From positions 2,979,322-3,043,321 of the forward strand of contig NZ_JAGXFD010000001.1 in the NCBI RefSeq assembly GCF_020148005.1: a DNA stretch of 64,000 nucleotides, in the 5' to 3' direction. The position numbers and the translations under genes are program-made. The notes beneath the pieces are model-generated. The model did no database searches. It saw only the letters and a list, made by a program, of their open reading frames with translations, and had not been told where the DNA came from. Each line of letters opens with the position of its first letter. Positions within the stretch are counted from its first letter, which is position 1. Positions 28,185-37,932 of this stretch are shown piece by piece. Source of the DNA: Modicisalibacter tunisiensis. Its GTDB lineage: Bacteria > Pseudomonadota > Gammaproteobacteria > Pseudomonadales > Halomonadaceae.

Positions 28185-29276
28185 CTACAGCACACCCTGC
28201 GGGTAGGAGCCCAGCACCTTCATTTCCGCCGAGCGCAGGCTGACCTCGTCGAGCACGGCGGCCACTTCCGGCTGGTCGACATGGCCCTTGAAGTCGATGA
28301 AGAACACGTAGTTCCACACCCCGGAGCGGGACGGCCGGGTCTCCAGCCGCGTCAGGTCGATCTGGTGACGATGGAACGGCTCGAGCAGGTCGTGCAGGGC
28401 GCCGGGCTGGTTGCGCATCGCCACCACCAGCGAGGTCTTGTCGTCGCCGCACATCGGTACCGACGGGTGGCCGATGATCAGAAAGCGTGTGGAGTTGTCG
28501 GGGCGGTCCTCGATCTTCTCGGCGATCTTCTCCAGCTCGTAGAGCTTGGCGGCCATGTCGCCGGCGATTGCCGCGCTGTGCCATTCACTCTTGATCAGCC
28601 GCGCCGCCTCGGCATTGGAGGACACCGGCACCCGCTCGGCATGCGGGTAGTGGGCATCGAGCCACTTGCGGCACTGGGCGAACGACTGCGGATGCGAGTA
28701 GATCCGCGAGATCTTGTCGCGTCGCGTGGTGGGCGCCACCAGCAGGTGATGGTGGATGCGCAGCACCACCTCGCCGCAGATGTGCATCGACGAGTCCATG
28801 AAGGAGTCGAGGGTATGGTTGACCACGCCCTCGGTGGAGTTCTCCACCGGCACCACGCCGTAGTTGACGGCGCCGGCCTCGACCTCGCGGAACACCTCGT
28901 CGATCGCCGCCATCGGCAGGCTGACGGCGCTCTCGCCGAAATGCTTGAGGGCCGCCTGCTGGGTGAAGGTGCCCTCGGGACCGAGGTAGGCCACCTTGAC
29001 CGGCTGCTCCAGCGCCAGGCAGGCCGACATGATCTCGCGGAACAGCCGCCCCACCTCCTCGGCGTCCAGCGGCCCCTGGTTGAGCGCCATGATGCGGCGC
29101 AGTACCTGGGCCTCGCGCTCCGGCCGGTAGAACACCGCCCCGGCGTCCTCGGCCAGCTTGACCCGCGCCACCTGCTGGGCACACTCGGCCCGCTCGCTGA
29201 TCAGGCGCAGGATCTCGCCGTCGATCCGGTCGATGCGTTGGCGCAGTTCATCGAGATTGATCGGTATGTCGCTCAT
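28185..29276 (-). CDS. pheA: Bifunctional chorismate mutase / prephenate dehydratase (P-protein)
   Basis: The protein has 363 residues. The chorismate mutase AroQ domain is at about 5-90 (LRQRIDRIDGEILRLISERAE). Prephenate dehydratase is at about 94-270, with YLGPEGTFTQQAALKHFG and the DNSTRFLIIG motif. The ACT regulatory domain is at about 285-355 (PGALHDLLEPF, LETRPSRSG), the site of phenylalanine inhibition. It lies between serC (14-bp gap) and the tyrA-aroA fusion (no gap). Confidence 0.96.
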   Translation of the reverse strand: MSDIPINLDELRQRIDRIDGEILRLISERAECAQQVARVKLAEDAGAVFYRPEREAQVLRRIMALNQGPLDAEEVGRLFREIMSACLALEQPVKVAYLGPEGTFTQQAALKHFGESAVSLPMAAIDEVFREVEAGAVNYGVVPVENSTEGVVNHTLDSFMDSSMHICGEVVLRIHHHLLVAPTTRRDKISRIYSHPQSFAQCRKWLDAHYPHAERVPVSSNAEAARLIKSEWHSAAIAGDMAAKLYELEKIAEKIEDRPDNSTRFLIIGHPSVPMCGDDKTSLVVAMRNQPGALHDLLEPFHRHQIDLTRLETRPSRSGVWNYVFFIDFKGHVDQPEVAAVLDEVSLRSAEMKVLGSYPQGVL

Positions 29277-29290
29277 GTTCTCCCCCGCCC

Positions 29291-30373
29291 TCAGCCGTGA
29301 CGCCGTTCGAAGTCGGCCATGAAGTCCACCAGCGCCTCCACCGCCGCCTCGGGCACAGCGTTGTAGAGACTGGCCCGCATGCCGCCGACGCTGCGATGCC
29401 CCTTGAGGTTGAGCAGCCCCGCTGTCTCGGCCTCGCGCAGAAAGTCGCCGTTGAGCGCGTCATCGGCCAGCACGAACGGCACGTTCATCCGCGAGCGATT
29501 GCGCGGCGCGATCGGGTTGCTGTAGAAGCCGCTGGCGTCGATGGCGCCGTAGAGCGTCTCGGCCTTGCGGGCATTGATGGCGTCCATCGCCTCCAGCCCG
29601 CCGATATCCTGCTTGAGCCAGTCGAACACCAGGCCCGCCAGGTACCAGGCATAGGTCGGCGGCGTGTTGTACATCGAGCCGTGTTCCGCCATGACCCGGT
29701 AGTTGAACATGGTCGGCGTGTCGGGCCGGGCGCGGTCGAGCAGGTCGTCGCGCACGATGACCAGCGTCAGCCCGGCCGGGCCGATGTTCTTCTGGGCGCC
29801 GGCGTAGATGACCCCGAACCGCGAGACATCCAGCGGCGCCGAGAGGATCGACGAGGACATGTCGCAGACCAGCGGCACCTCGACCTCGGGGATGTAGTCG
29901 AAGGCCAGGCCGCCGATGGTCTCGTTGTCGGTGTAGTGCAGGTAGGCGGCGTCCGATGACAGCGCGATGGCCTCGGGGCGCGGCACCTCGCGCAGGCCGT
30001 TGTCCTCGCTCGACGCGGCGATGTGCGCGCCGGCGACGTGGCGCGCCTCGGCGATCGCCTTCTTGCCCCAGATGCCGGTGTACAGATAGTTGGGCGTGCC
30101 GCCGCGGCCCAGCAGGTTGTAGGGGACCATGGCGAACTGCGAGGAGGCGCCGCCCTGCAGGAACAGCACCCGGTAGTTGTCGGGGATCGCCAGCAGCTCG
30201 CGCAGGGTGGCCTCGGCGGCCTCGGCGATCGCCGTGAAGTCGGCGCTGCGATGGCTCATCTCCATCACCGACAGGCCACGACCGTGATAGTCGAGCAGCT
30301 CTTCCTGGGCGCGTTGCAGAACCGGGGTCGGCAGCGCGGCCGGCCCGGCACAGAAGTTGTAAAGGCGTGTCAT
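29291..30373 (-). CDS. serC: Phosphoserine aminotransferase
   Basis: This 360-residue PLP enzyme of serine and pyridoxine synthesis starts NFCAGPAALP and has the PLP lysine in YAGAQKNIGPAGLT (near 195). The substrate-binding region is FLQGGASSQFAMVPYNLL. It is followed closely by pheA. It is separated from gyrA by 69 bp containing a hairpin, so it may have its own promoter or partial read-through. Confidence 0.96.
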   Translation of the reverse strand: MTRLYNFCAGPAALPTPVLQRAQEELLDYHGRGLSVMEMSHRSADFTAIAEAAEATLRELLAIPDNYRVLFLQGGASSQFAMVPYNLLGRGGTPNYLYTGIWGKKAIAEARHVAGAHIAASSEDNGLREVPRPEAIALSSDAAYLHYTDNETIGGLAFDYIPEVEVPLVCDMSSSILSAPLDVSRFGVIYAGAQKNIGPAGLTLVIVRDDLLDRARPDTPTMFNYRVMAEHGSMYNTPPTYAWYLAGLVFDWLKQDIGGLEAMDAINARKAETLYGAIDASGFYSNPIAPRNRSRMNVPFVLADDALNGDFLREAETAGLLNLKGHRSVGGMRASLYNAVPEAAVEALVDFMADFERRHG

Positions 30374-30404
30374 CAGCGTTGCGTCTCACAAGTCCGTGAA
30401 AGAC

Positions 30405-30426
30405 GACCGCCGTGATCGCGGCGGTC
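30405..30426 (-). terminator. Hairpin between gyrA and serC
   Basis: The stem GACCGCCG (30405-30412) and CGGCGGTC (30419-30426) has a 6-nt loop. On the minus strand it is followed by GTCTTTCACGG. It is a weak intrinsic terminator or attenuator that would reduce gyrA read-through into serC-pheA. Confidence 0.5.
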
Positions 30427-30442
30427 GCGGGGGATCAGGCGC

Positions 30443-33160
30443 TCACTCGGCGTCATCCGGGGTGCCCGGCGCGGCCGCGTCGGATGCGGTTTCATCGCCT
30501 GACTCGGCCGCACCGTCCTCGGCCATCTCGTCGACGCCCTCCTCCTCGTCGCTGGGCTCGTCGACGCGTACCGTCTTGACCAGCGACTCGGCCTCGCCCA
30601 GACGAATCAGCATCACGCCCTGGGTGTTGCGCGAGGTCACCGAGACCTCCTCGACCCGGGTACGCACCAGGGTGCCGCGATCGGTGATCAGCATCATCTC
30701 GTCGCTGCCGTGCACCTGGATGGCCGAGACCAGGTCGCCGTTGCGGTTGCTGGTCTGCATGGCGATGACCCCCTGGCCGCCGCGACCGCGCAGCGGAAAC
30801 TCCTCCAGCCGGGTGCGCTTGCCGTAGCCGTGCTCGGAGGCGGTGAGGATATAGGCCTGCTCCGCTTCGGTCGCCGCCGCGGCATCGCCGGCACCCGTGT
30901 CTTCGACGGCCGCCTCCTCGCTGTCGATCCGGGTCGAGCTCGGGATGATCAGGCTGATCACCTCGGCATCGTCGGCCAGGCGCATGCCCCGCACGCCGCG
31001 GGCGGTACGCCCCATGGCCCGCACGTCGCCTTCATCGAAGCGGATCGCCTTGCCGTTGGAGGACAGCAGCATGACGTGATCCGAGCCGCCGGTAATGGCC
31101 GCCCCGACCAGACGGTCACCCTCGTCGAGGTCGATAGCGATCAGGCCGACGCTGCGCGGCCGCGAGAACTGCTCGAGCGAGGTGCGCTTGACGGTGCCCC
31201 GGGCGGTGGCGAAGAAGATGTAGCTGTCCTCGCGGTACTCGCGCACCGGCAGCATGGCGTTGATCGCCTCGTCGTCGTCGAGCGGCAGCAGATTGACCAG
31301 CGGCTTGCCCCGAGAGCCGCGGCTGGCGGCGGGAATCTCGTAGACCTTCAGCCAGTAGACCTTGCCCTTGTTGGAGAACAGCAGCACGGTGTCGTGGGTC
31401 GAGGCCACCAGCAGGTGCTCGATGACATCCTCGTTCTTCATGCTGGTCGCCGACTTGCCACGACCGCCGCGACGCTGGGCCCGGTAGTCGCTGATCGGCT
31501 GGCTCTTGGCATAGCCCGAGCGCGAGATGGTGACCACCATGTCCTCTTCGCTGATCAGGTCCTCGATGGTCAGGTCGAGCCGACTGGTCTGGATCTCGGT
31601 CTTGCGCGCGTCGCCGTACTGGTCGCGCACGGCGACCAGCTCCTCGCGGATCACCTCCAGCAGGCGATCCGCGGAGGCCAGGATGGCGGACAGTTCGGCG
31701 ATCCGCTCGAGAATACCCGAATATTCGTTGAGCAGCTTCTCGGTCTCGAGCCCGGTCAGGCGATGCAGGCGCAGCTCGAGGATCGCCTGGGCCTGGGCCG
31801 GCGACAGGCGATACTCGCCGCGATCGCCGGACAGCCCGAAGCCTTCCTCCAGCGCCTCGGGGCGACAGGACTCGGCCCCCGCGCGGGACAGCATGTCGAG
31901 CACCTGCCCCGGCCGCCAGGAGCGCTCGATCAGCTTGTCCTTGGCCTCGGCCGCCGACGGCGACGCCTTGATCAGCTCGATCACCTTGTCGATGTTGGAA
32001 ATCGCGACCGTCAGGCCCTCGAGGATATGGCCCCGCTCGCGGGCCTTCTTGAGCTCGAACAGCGTGCGCCGGGTGACCACCTCGCGGCGGTGGCGCACGA
32101 AGGCCTCGAGCATTTCCTTGAGGTTGAGCGTCTTGGGCTGGCCGTTGTCCAGCGCCACCATGTTGATGCCGAACACCGTCTCGAGCTGGGTGTGGGCGAA
32201 CAGGTTGTTGACCACCACCTCGCCGGACTCGCCGCGCTTGACCTCGATCACCACGCGCAGGCCTTCCTTGTCGGATTCGTCGCGCAGCTCGGCGATGCCC
32301 TCGATGCGCTTGTCCTTGACCAGCTCGGCGATCTTCTCGATCAGTCGCGCCTTGTTGACCTGATAGGGCAGCTCGGTGATGACGATGTGGTCGCGACCGC
32401 TCTTGTCGTCATGCTCGATGGTGTGGCGCGCCCGCACGTAGATGCGCCCGCGACCGGTGCGGTAGGCGTCGAGGATGCCGGCCCGGCCGTTGATGATGCC
32501 GCTGGTGGGGAAGTCCGGCCCCGGAATGTACTCCATCAGGTCGTCGACCGAGAGCGTGTAGTCGTCGATCAGCGCCAGGCAGCCGTCGACCACCTCTCTC
32601 ATGTTGTGGGGCGGGATGTTGGTGGCCATGCCCACCGCGATGCCCGAGCCGCCGTTGACCAGCAGGTTGGGCACCCGGGTCGGCAGCACGTCGGGGATGC
32701 GCTCGGTGCCGTCGTAGTTGTCGACCCAGTCGACGGTGTCCTTCTCCAGGTCGGCGAGCAGCTCGTGGGCGAGCCGCGCCATGCGCACCTCGGTGTAACG
32801 CATCGCCGCCGCGCTGTCGCCGTCGATCGAGCCGAAGTTGCCCTGGCCGTCGACCAGCACGTAGCGCATCGAGAAGTCCTGGGCCATGCGCACGATGGTG
32901 TCGTAGACCGCGCTGTCGCCGTGCGGGTGGTACTTACCGATGACATCGCCGACCACACGGGCGGACTTCTTGTACGGCTTGTTCCAGTCGTTGCCCAGCT
33001 CGTGCATGGCATACAGCACACGCCGGTGAACGGGCTTGAGCCCGTCGCGCACGTCAGGCAGTGCACGACCGATGATCACGCTCATCGCGTAATCGAGATA
33101 CGACTGCTTGAGCTCGTCCTCGATATTGACTGGCAGAATCTCTCTGGCGATGTCACCCAT
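30443..33160 (-). CDS. gyrA: DNA gyrase subunit A
   Basis: The protein has 905 residues. The N-terminal breakage-reunion domain has catalytic Tyr122 ([11 protein letters not shown]) and the quinolone region [13 protein letters not shown] with Ser83 and Asp87, which are the sensitive residues. The C-terminal beta-pinwheel contains the GyrA box QRRGGRGK. Two acidic low-complexity stretches (about 735-755 and 870-905) end the protein. It heads the minus-strand run gyrA-serC-pheA-tyrA::aroA-cmk-rpsA. Confidence 0.97.
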   Translation of the reverse strand: MGDIAREILPVNIEDELKQSYLDYAMSVIIGRALPDVRDGLKPVHRRVLYAMHELGNDWNKPYKKSARVVGDVIGKYHPHGDSAVYDTIVRMAQDFSMRYVLVDGQGNFGSIDGDSAAAMRYTEVRMARLAHELLADLEKDTVDWVDNYDGTERIPDVLPTRVPNLLVNGGSGIAVGMATNIPPHNMREVVDGCLALIDDYTLSVDDLMEYIPGPDFPTSGIINGRAGILDAYRTGRGRIYVRARHTIEHDDKSGRDHIVITELPYQVNKARLIEKIAELVKDKRIEGIAELRDESDKEGLRVVIEVKRGESGEVVVNNLFAHTQLETVFGINMVALDNGQPKTLNLKEMLEAFVRHRREVVTRRTLFELKKARERGHILEGLTVAISNIDKVIELIKASPSAAEAKDKLIERSWRPGQVLDMLSRAGAESCRPEALEEGFGLSGDRGEYRLSPAQAQAILELRLHRLTGLETEKLLNEYSGILERIAELSAILASADRLLEVIREELVAVRDQYGDARKTEIQTSRLDLTIEDLISEEDMVVTISRSGYAKSQPISDYRAQRRGGRGKSATSMKNEDVIEHLLVASTHDTVLLFSNKGKVYWLKVYEIPAASRGSRGKPLVNLLPLDDDEAINAMLPVREYREDSYIFFATARGTVKRTSLEQFSRPRSVGLIAIDLDEGDRLVGAAITGGSDHVMLLSSNGKAIRFDEGDVRAMGRTARGVRGMRLADDAEVISLIIPSSTRIDSEEAAVEDTGAGDAAAATEAEQAYILTASEHGYGKRTRLEEFPLRGRGGQGVIAMQTSNRNGDLVSAIQVHGSDEMMLITDRGTLVRTRVEEVSVTSRNTQGVMLIRLGEAESLVKTVRVDEPSDEEEGVDEMAEDGAAESGDETASDAAAPGTPDDAE

Positions 33161-33316
33161 GTATCGTCAAATCCTTTGCACTGCGACTGATGAACGCTGG
33201 CCGGACAGCCAGCAAGCGGTCCCCGTGACCCGACGGACCGCGGAGCCCCCGGCGAGCCGATGGACGCCGATAATCGAGCGATTATACCATCCGCCCCGCC
33301 GTTAAGCAGCGGCGGA

Positions 33317-33751
33317 TCAGGCGCGATCGGCCGCCGGACTCAGCACGTAGGGCGTCAGGGTGTCGCGCAGTTCGCCCTCGATGGCCATGGCGCGCCCGGT
33401 ATGGGTGTCGAGCAGCACGAAGGTGAAGTCGGCATCGGCGATGCGCTTGCCGTCGGCAACGCGATTGATCTCCTGATGGATGATCGCGCTGCGATGATTG
33501 AGCCCGGCCAGCGAGGTGAGCACCTCGAGCTCGTCATGAATCACCGCGGCCCGGCGGTAGTTGATGTTGAGGTTGACCGCCACGGCCGCCAGCCCCCGGT
33601 TGAACAGCTCGGCCAGGTCGAACTGCTGCTCGAAATAGGCCCAGCGCCCCTCCTCGAGAAATTCTAGGTAACGCGCATTGTTGACATGGGCGTACCCGTC
33701 GAGATGAAAGCCGCGCACGCGAAGGGTCGAACGAGCGATACGGTTATCCAT
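33317..33751 (-). CDS. Acyl-CoA thioesterase, hot-dog fold (YbgC/4HBT-like)
   Basis: The protein has 144 residues. The segment RGFHLDGYAHVNNARYLEFLEEGRWAYFE is the 4HBT-type active site region (Asp, His and Asn around 20-27), and NINYRRAAVIHDELEVLTSL follows. It probably hydrolyses acyl-CoA thioesters in the cytosol. The ATG at 33751 is chosen because AAGGA lies 9 nt upstream; an ATG 7 codons earlier has no binding site. It lies between gyrA and rdgC. Confidence 0.85.
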   Translation of the reverse strand: MDNRIARSTLRVRGFHLDGYAHVNNARYLEFLEEGRWAYFEQQFDLAELFNRGLAAVAVNLNINYRRAAVIHDELEVLTSLAGLNHRSAIIHQEINRVADGKRIADADFTFVLLDTHTGRAMAIEGELRDTLTPYVLSPAADRA

Positions 33752-33937
33752 GGGTCGGCAATCCTTGAGCATCAAAAAATGACAAATGCTTCCGATTCTA
33801 GTCAGCCCCACACCGGGTAACAAACGGTAGTTTGAAACTGCCGGCAAGCGTCTGCTGCATTCGGCGTCGCCGCGCGACGACTGGTACCCGCCTGGCCAAT
33901 TCGCCATAATGTGTCTCCTTTGCAACGGGACGACGCC

Positions 33938-34867
33938 ATGTGGTTCAAGCACTTGCACCTGTATCGCCTGCACGACGCGCCGTCGCTGACCGCCGATGAA
34001 CTGCTGGCGGCCCTCGATGAGCAGGCCTTTCGCCCGCTCGGCGAGAGCGAAGCCAAACGCCTGGGCTGGCAGGCGCCGGCCGGCCAGGGGGGATCCCGCC
34101 GCCTGCATGAACTCCAGGGGCAGCGCCTTCTGACCGTGGCCCGCCAGGAGCGCCTGCTGCCCGCCTCGGTGGTGCGCGAGGCCGTCGAGAGCCGCGCCGC
34201 CGAGCGCGAGGCCGCCGAGGGCCGGCCACTGCGCCGTCCGGAAAAGCAGGCGCTCAAGGAGCAGGTCTACGAGGAGTTCCTGCCGCGCGCCTTCGTGCGC
34301 ACCCAGCGCATCGACCTGTGGTGGGACACCCGCAACGCCCTGATCGGCGTCAACGCCTCGAGCCGGGCCCGCGCCGAGGATGCCCTCGACCTGCTGCGCC
34401 AGACGCTGGGCTCGCTCAAGGTCACGCCGCTGGCCACGAAGGTGACGCCGACCCGCGCGATGACCGAATGGCTCTCGCAGCCCAGCGCCCGGCCCGCCGG
34501 GCTGGAGCTCGGCGACCAGGTGGAGCTCAAGTCGACCACCGGCGACGACAGCGTGCTGCGCGGCCGCCAGGTCGACCTGGACGGCGACGACATCCAGACC
34601 GCGCTGGACAGCGGCCGCCAGGCCACCCGCCTGGCCTTCACCATCCAGGATGCCGTGTCGCTGGTGCTGCACGACGATCTGGCGCTGAAGTCGCTGCGCT
34701 TCGCCGACGCGGTCCTCGACGAAGCCGCCGAGAACGAGACCGGCGACGACCCGGAACTGCGCCTGGAAACCGACTTCCTGCTGATGACCCAGGTCCTGGC
34801 CCGCTCCATCGAACAACTCATCGACTGGCTGGGCGGCGAAGCCTCCCCGGCCGCACCGACACCATGA
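33938..34867 (+). CDS. rdgC: Recombination-associated protein RdgC
   Basis: The protein has 309 residues. It opens with MWFKHLHLYRL and contains RRPEKQALKEQVYEEFLPRAF and IDLWWDTRNALIGVNASSRARAE, all typical of RdgC. The family is a ring-shaped DNA-binding dimer that inhibits RecA function. The stop overlaps the downstream acyltransferase start (ATGA), so the two genes are co-translated. Confidence 0.95.
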   Translation: MWFKHLHLYRLHDAPSLTADELLAALDEQAFRPLGESEAKRLGWQAPAGQGGSRRLHELQGQRLLTVARQERLLPASVVREAVESRAAEREAAEGRPLRRPEKQALKEQVYEEFLPRAFVRTQRIDLWWDTRNALIGVNASSRARAEDALDLLRQTLGSLKVTPLATKVTPTRAMTEWLSQPSARPAGLELGDQVELKSTTGDDSVLRGRQVDLDGDDIQTALDSGRQATRLAFTIQDAVSLVLHDDLALKSLRFADAVLDEAAENETGDDPELRLETDFLLMTQVLARSIEQLIDWLGGEASPAAPTP

Positions 34868-36027
34868 CACAACTGCTTTCCCCCGACGCCTTCGAAAAGA
34901 TTCGCCCCTACCACGACGACGAGGTGGCCGGCGTTCTCGACCGCCTGGCCCACGACCGGGAGTTCCTCGACGCCATCACCCGCTACCGGCTGCCCCGCCT
35001 GTCGCGCCATGCGCCCTGGCTGGCCCGCCGGCTGGCCGCCTTCGCCCTGCAGCGGCAGATGCGCGGCGTGGCCAGCGTCGCCGACTTCCAGTCCCACATC
35101 GCCGCCTACATGCGCCGCATGCTGGCCACCACCACCGACGCCTTCACCGTCGAGGGCATCGACAAGCTGGACCCCGAGCGGGCCTACCTGTTCATCGGCA
35201 ACCACCGCGACATCGCCCTCGACCCGGCCTTCGTCAACTACGCGCTCTACCAGGCCGGGCGCAACACCGTGCGCATCGCCATCGGCGACAACCTGCTGCA
35301 GAAGCCCTTCGTCACCGACCTGATGCGCCTCAACAAGAGCTTCATCGTGCCGCGCAGCGCCAAGGGCAAGCGCGCCATGCTCGCCGCCTACCAGACCCTG
35401 TCGAGCTACATTCGCCACTCGATCACCGTCGACAACCACCCGGTCTGGCTGGCCCAGCGCGAGGGCCGCGCCAAGGACGGCATCGACCGCGCCGACGCCG
35501 CCATCGTCAAGATGCTGACCATGGCTCGCCGGCAGGAAGACAAGCAGGCCGACTTCGCCGAGGCGATCCGCGAACTGCGCCTGGTGCCGGTGTCAATCAG
35601 CTACGAGTACGACCCCTGCGACCTGCAGAAGGCCCGCGAGCTGCACGCAGTGCACACCGAAGGCCGCTACGAGAAGGTCGAGTTCGAGGATATCCGCTCC
35701 ATCGTCGCCGGCATCACCGGCTACAAGGGACGCATCAAGCTGACCTTCGGCACCCCGCTGGAAGGCGGCTTTGCCACCCCCGACGCGGTGGCCGAGGAGA
35801 TCGACCGCCAGGTGCTGGCGGGCTACCACCTGTTCCCCAGCCACCACCTGGCGCTCGAGGCCAGCGGTCTGGCCCCGGACCTCGTCGACCTGAGCGAGGT
35901 CACCGCGGCCGACCGCCAGCGCTTCGAGGAACGGCTGGCGACGGTGCCGGAGCCCCTGCGGGAATGGTGGCTGGCGCAGTACGCCAACCCCGTGCTCAAT
36001 CGCGCCGGCAGAATAACCAGCGACTGA
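34864..36027 (+). CDS. Glycerol-3-phosphate/lysophosphatidate acyltransferase-like protein
   Basis: The protein has 387 residues. The acyltransferase site is FIGNHRDIALDPAFVNYAL near residue 115. The spacing from His to the second Asp is one residue longer than the usual H-x4-D, although an Asp also sits at H+2. NKSFIVPRS and WLAQREGRAKDGIDRAD match the lipid acyltransferase substrate motifs, and VPVSISYEYDPCDLQKA follows. It is likely peripheral to the inner membrane and transfers acyl chains in phospholipid or storage-lipid synthesis. It is coupled to rdgC by a 4-bp overlap. Confidence 0.82.
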   Translation: MTQLLSPDAFEKIRPYHDDEVAGVLDRLAHDREFLDAITRYRLPRLSRHAPWLARRLAAFALQRQMRGVASVADFQSHIAAYMRRMLATTTDAFTVEGIDKLDPERAYLFIGNHRDIALDPAFVNYALYQAGRNTVRIAIGDNLLQKPFVTDLMRLNKSFIVPRSAKGKRAMLAAYQTLSSYIRHSITVDNHPVWLAQREGRAKDGIDRADAAIVKMLTMARRQEDKQADFAEAIRELRLVPVSISYEYDPCDLQKARELHAVHTEGRYEKVEFEDIRSIVAGITGYKGRIKLTFGTPLEGGFATPDAVAEEIDRQVLAGYHLFPSHHLALEASGLAPDLVDLSEVTAADRQRFEERLATVPEPLREWWLAQYANPVLNRAGRITSD

Positions 36028-36118
36028 AAACTGAAAGAAGGACCGGACTCGAGAACTCGGCGAGCGACGGCCAGGCCAGGTGTGATCTCTCGGCAGGTGG
36101 TTCATCCGGAGCCTGGCC

Positions 36119-36186
36119 GTGGGAGCGACTTCAGCGCGATGAACCCGTCATCGGGCCACCGCTGTCGGGGATGAATCCCCTCCCAC
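36119..36186. repeat. REP-like palindromic element
   Basis: The ends are GTGGGAG (36119-36125) and CTCCCAC (36180-36186), with GCGACTTCAGCGCGATGAA and GGGGATGAATCCCC inside. This resembles the short GTGGGAG-type extragenic palindromes common in Pseudomonas and Halomonas. It lies in the 348-bp gap between the convergent acyltransferase and trkH genes. Confidence 0.6.
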
Positions 36187-36251
36187 AGGTGACTCCGGTT
36201 AGCCGGCCGGGCCTTTCCGTGAACAACCTGGGTGGGTTTACACAGCTAGGC

Positions 36252-36343
36252 AAAAGTCAGCGAGGAAGCGGACTGGGCTCGCACGCGAGTTTACTTGCTG
36301 CTAAATGAGCATTCCGATCGGACTCGCGCGCGAGCTGACTTTT
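36252..36343. repeat. Composite palindrome with shared core, copy A
   Basis: Perfect 10-bp arms AAAAGTCAGC (36252-36261) and GCTGACTTTT (36334-36343) enclose a core at 36284-36309 that reads CGCGAGTTTA, six bases, GCTAAATGAG. The same core, with a 5-base centre, occurs inverted at 43527-43551 inside different arms. The T-run in the right arm suits termination of the acyltransferase transcript. It lies 33 bp beyond the trkH stop codon. Confidence 0.7.
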
Positions 36344-36375
36344 AACGACGCATGGCCGAGCACAGCCAGTTCCGA

Positions 36376-37854
36376 TCATTTCCGCCAGAACATCGGCGTC
36401 AGCAGCACCAGAACCGTCAGAATCTCCAGCCGCCCCATCAGCATGCCCACGCACAGCAGCCACTTCGCCGCGTCGGGCAGGGTGGAAAAGTTGCCCGCCG
36501 GGCCGATGATCTCGCCCAGCCCCGGCCCGACGTTGGCCACCGCGGTGGCCGCCCCCGACAGCGCCGTGACCAGGTCGAGCCCCAGCATCGACAGGCCCAG
36601 CGCCAGCCCGGCCACGGTCAGGAAGAAGAAGAAGGAAAAAGCCACCACGCCACGGCCGATCTCGTCGCTGAGGATGCTGTCGTTGTAGCGCTGGGCGAAC
36701 ACCCCATTGCTGTGGATCAGAAAGCGCAGCTGGTTGCGCAGCATCAGCAGCGCGATCTGAAAGCGGAAGATCTTCATGCCGCCACTGGTGGAACCGCTGC
36801 AGCCGCCGACGAACGTCAGGTAGAAGAACGCCACGATCGCCAGCGCGCCCCACTGGGTGTAATCGTCGGACGCGTACCCGGTGGTGGTGACCACCGAGAC
36901 GACATTGAACGTCACCTGGCTCAGCGACTCGAAGACCGGCAGCCCGCCGAGCACGCGATAGGCGGTCAGCACGCCGATCGCCAGCGCCAGCAGCACCAGC
37001 ATGCCGCGCACCTGCTGGTCGCGCCACAGCACGCCCGGCGTGCCGCGCATCGCGCGGATGTAGAGCACGAACGGCAAGGCGCCGCTGAGCATGAACAGCG
37101 AGCCCAGCCACAGCAGCACCGGCTGGTGGGCATAGGCGCTGAAGGAGGCGTCGGAATTGGCGAAGCCGCCGGTGGACAGCGAGGTCATCGCCAGCACCAC
37201 CGCATCCAGCGGCAGCATGCCCGCCAGCCAGTAGCACAGGGTGGCCAGTGCCGTCAGGCCCAGGTAGATGCTCATGGTGGCCTTGGCGATGCCGCGGGTG
37301 CGCGGCATCACCTTGTCGGACCAGTCCGAGGACTCGGTGTGGAACAGCCGCATGCCGCCGACCTTGAGGAACGGCAGAATGGCGATCGCCATGACGATGA
37401 TGCCGATGCCGCCCAGCCACTGCATCATGCCCCGCCACAGCTTGAGGCCGTCGGAGAGTCGCTCGATGCCCACCAGGATGGTCGACCCCGTGGTGGTGAT
37501 CGCCGACACCGACTCGAAGACGGCATCGGTGAACGACAGCTGCGGCGCCCCCAGCACCAGCGGCAGGCTGGCGAAGCCGCTCACCGTCAGCCAGCTCAGG
37601 GTGGTCAGAACGAACATCTGGCGCGGCTTGAGGGCGATGGGCACATGGCGGGTCAGCAGCAGCACGCTTGCCACCGTCGCCAGCACGATCGCCATCGACA
37701 GCGCGAAGGCGTGGGCATCCGGGTCCCCCTCGGCCAGCAGCACCAGCCACGGCAGGATCATGAAGGCGGCCAGCACCAGCCACAGCACGGCCAGTACCTT
37801 GAAGACCGGTGCCCACGAGCTGAGCGACAGCCGCGGCATCACGAGTGAAGCCAT
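36376..37854 (-). CDS. trkH: TrkH/TrkI-family potassium uptake protein
   Basis: This 492-residue inner-membrane protein has four M1-P-M2 repeats. The four pore-loop filters are readable as TTTGST (near 117), LSTGGF (near 227), TTTGY (near 325) and NVGPGLG (near 445). It works with cytosolic TrkA, not in the window, to take up K+, a main early osmotic response in halophiles. The start at MASLVMP is supported by AAGGGA upstream and the family N-terminus. It is divergent from a cation efflux gene. Confidence 0.9.
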   Translation of the reverse strand: MASLVMPRLSLSSWAPVFKVLAVLWLVLAAFMILPWLVLLAEGDPDAHAFALSMAIVLATVASVLLLTRHVPIALKPRQMFVLTTLSWLTVSGFASLPLVLGAPQLSFTDAVFESVSAITTTGSTILVGIERLSDGLKLWRGMMQWLGGIGIIVMAIAILPFLKVGGMRLFHTESSDWSDKVMPRTRGIAKATMSIYLGLTALATLCYWLAGMLPLDAVVLAMTSLSTGGFANSDASFSAYAHQPVLLWLGSLFMLSGALPFVLYIRAMRGTPGVLWRDQQVRGMLVLLALAIGVLTAYRVLGGLPVFESLSQVTFNVVSVVTTTGYASDDYTQWGALAIVAFFYLTFVGGCSGSTSGGMKIFRFQIALLMLRNQLRFLIHSNGVFAQRYNDSILSDEIGRGVVAFSFFFFLTVAGLALGLSMLGLDLVTALSGAATAVANVGPGLGEIIGPAGNFSTLPDAAKWLLCVGMLMGRLEILTVLVLLTPMFWRK

Positions 37855-37932
37855 TGCGTTCGTTCCCTTGCGTTCCTGTATGCGGGCGAGGACTATAACG
37901 TACAACTGAACTCGCTTCCCGGAAAACACCGC

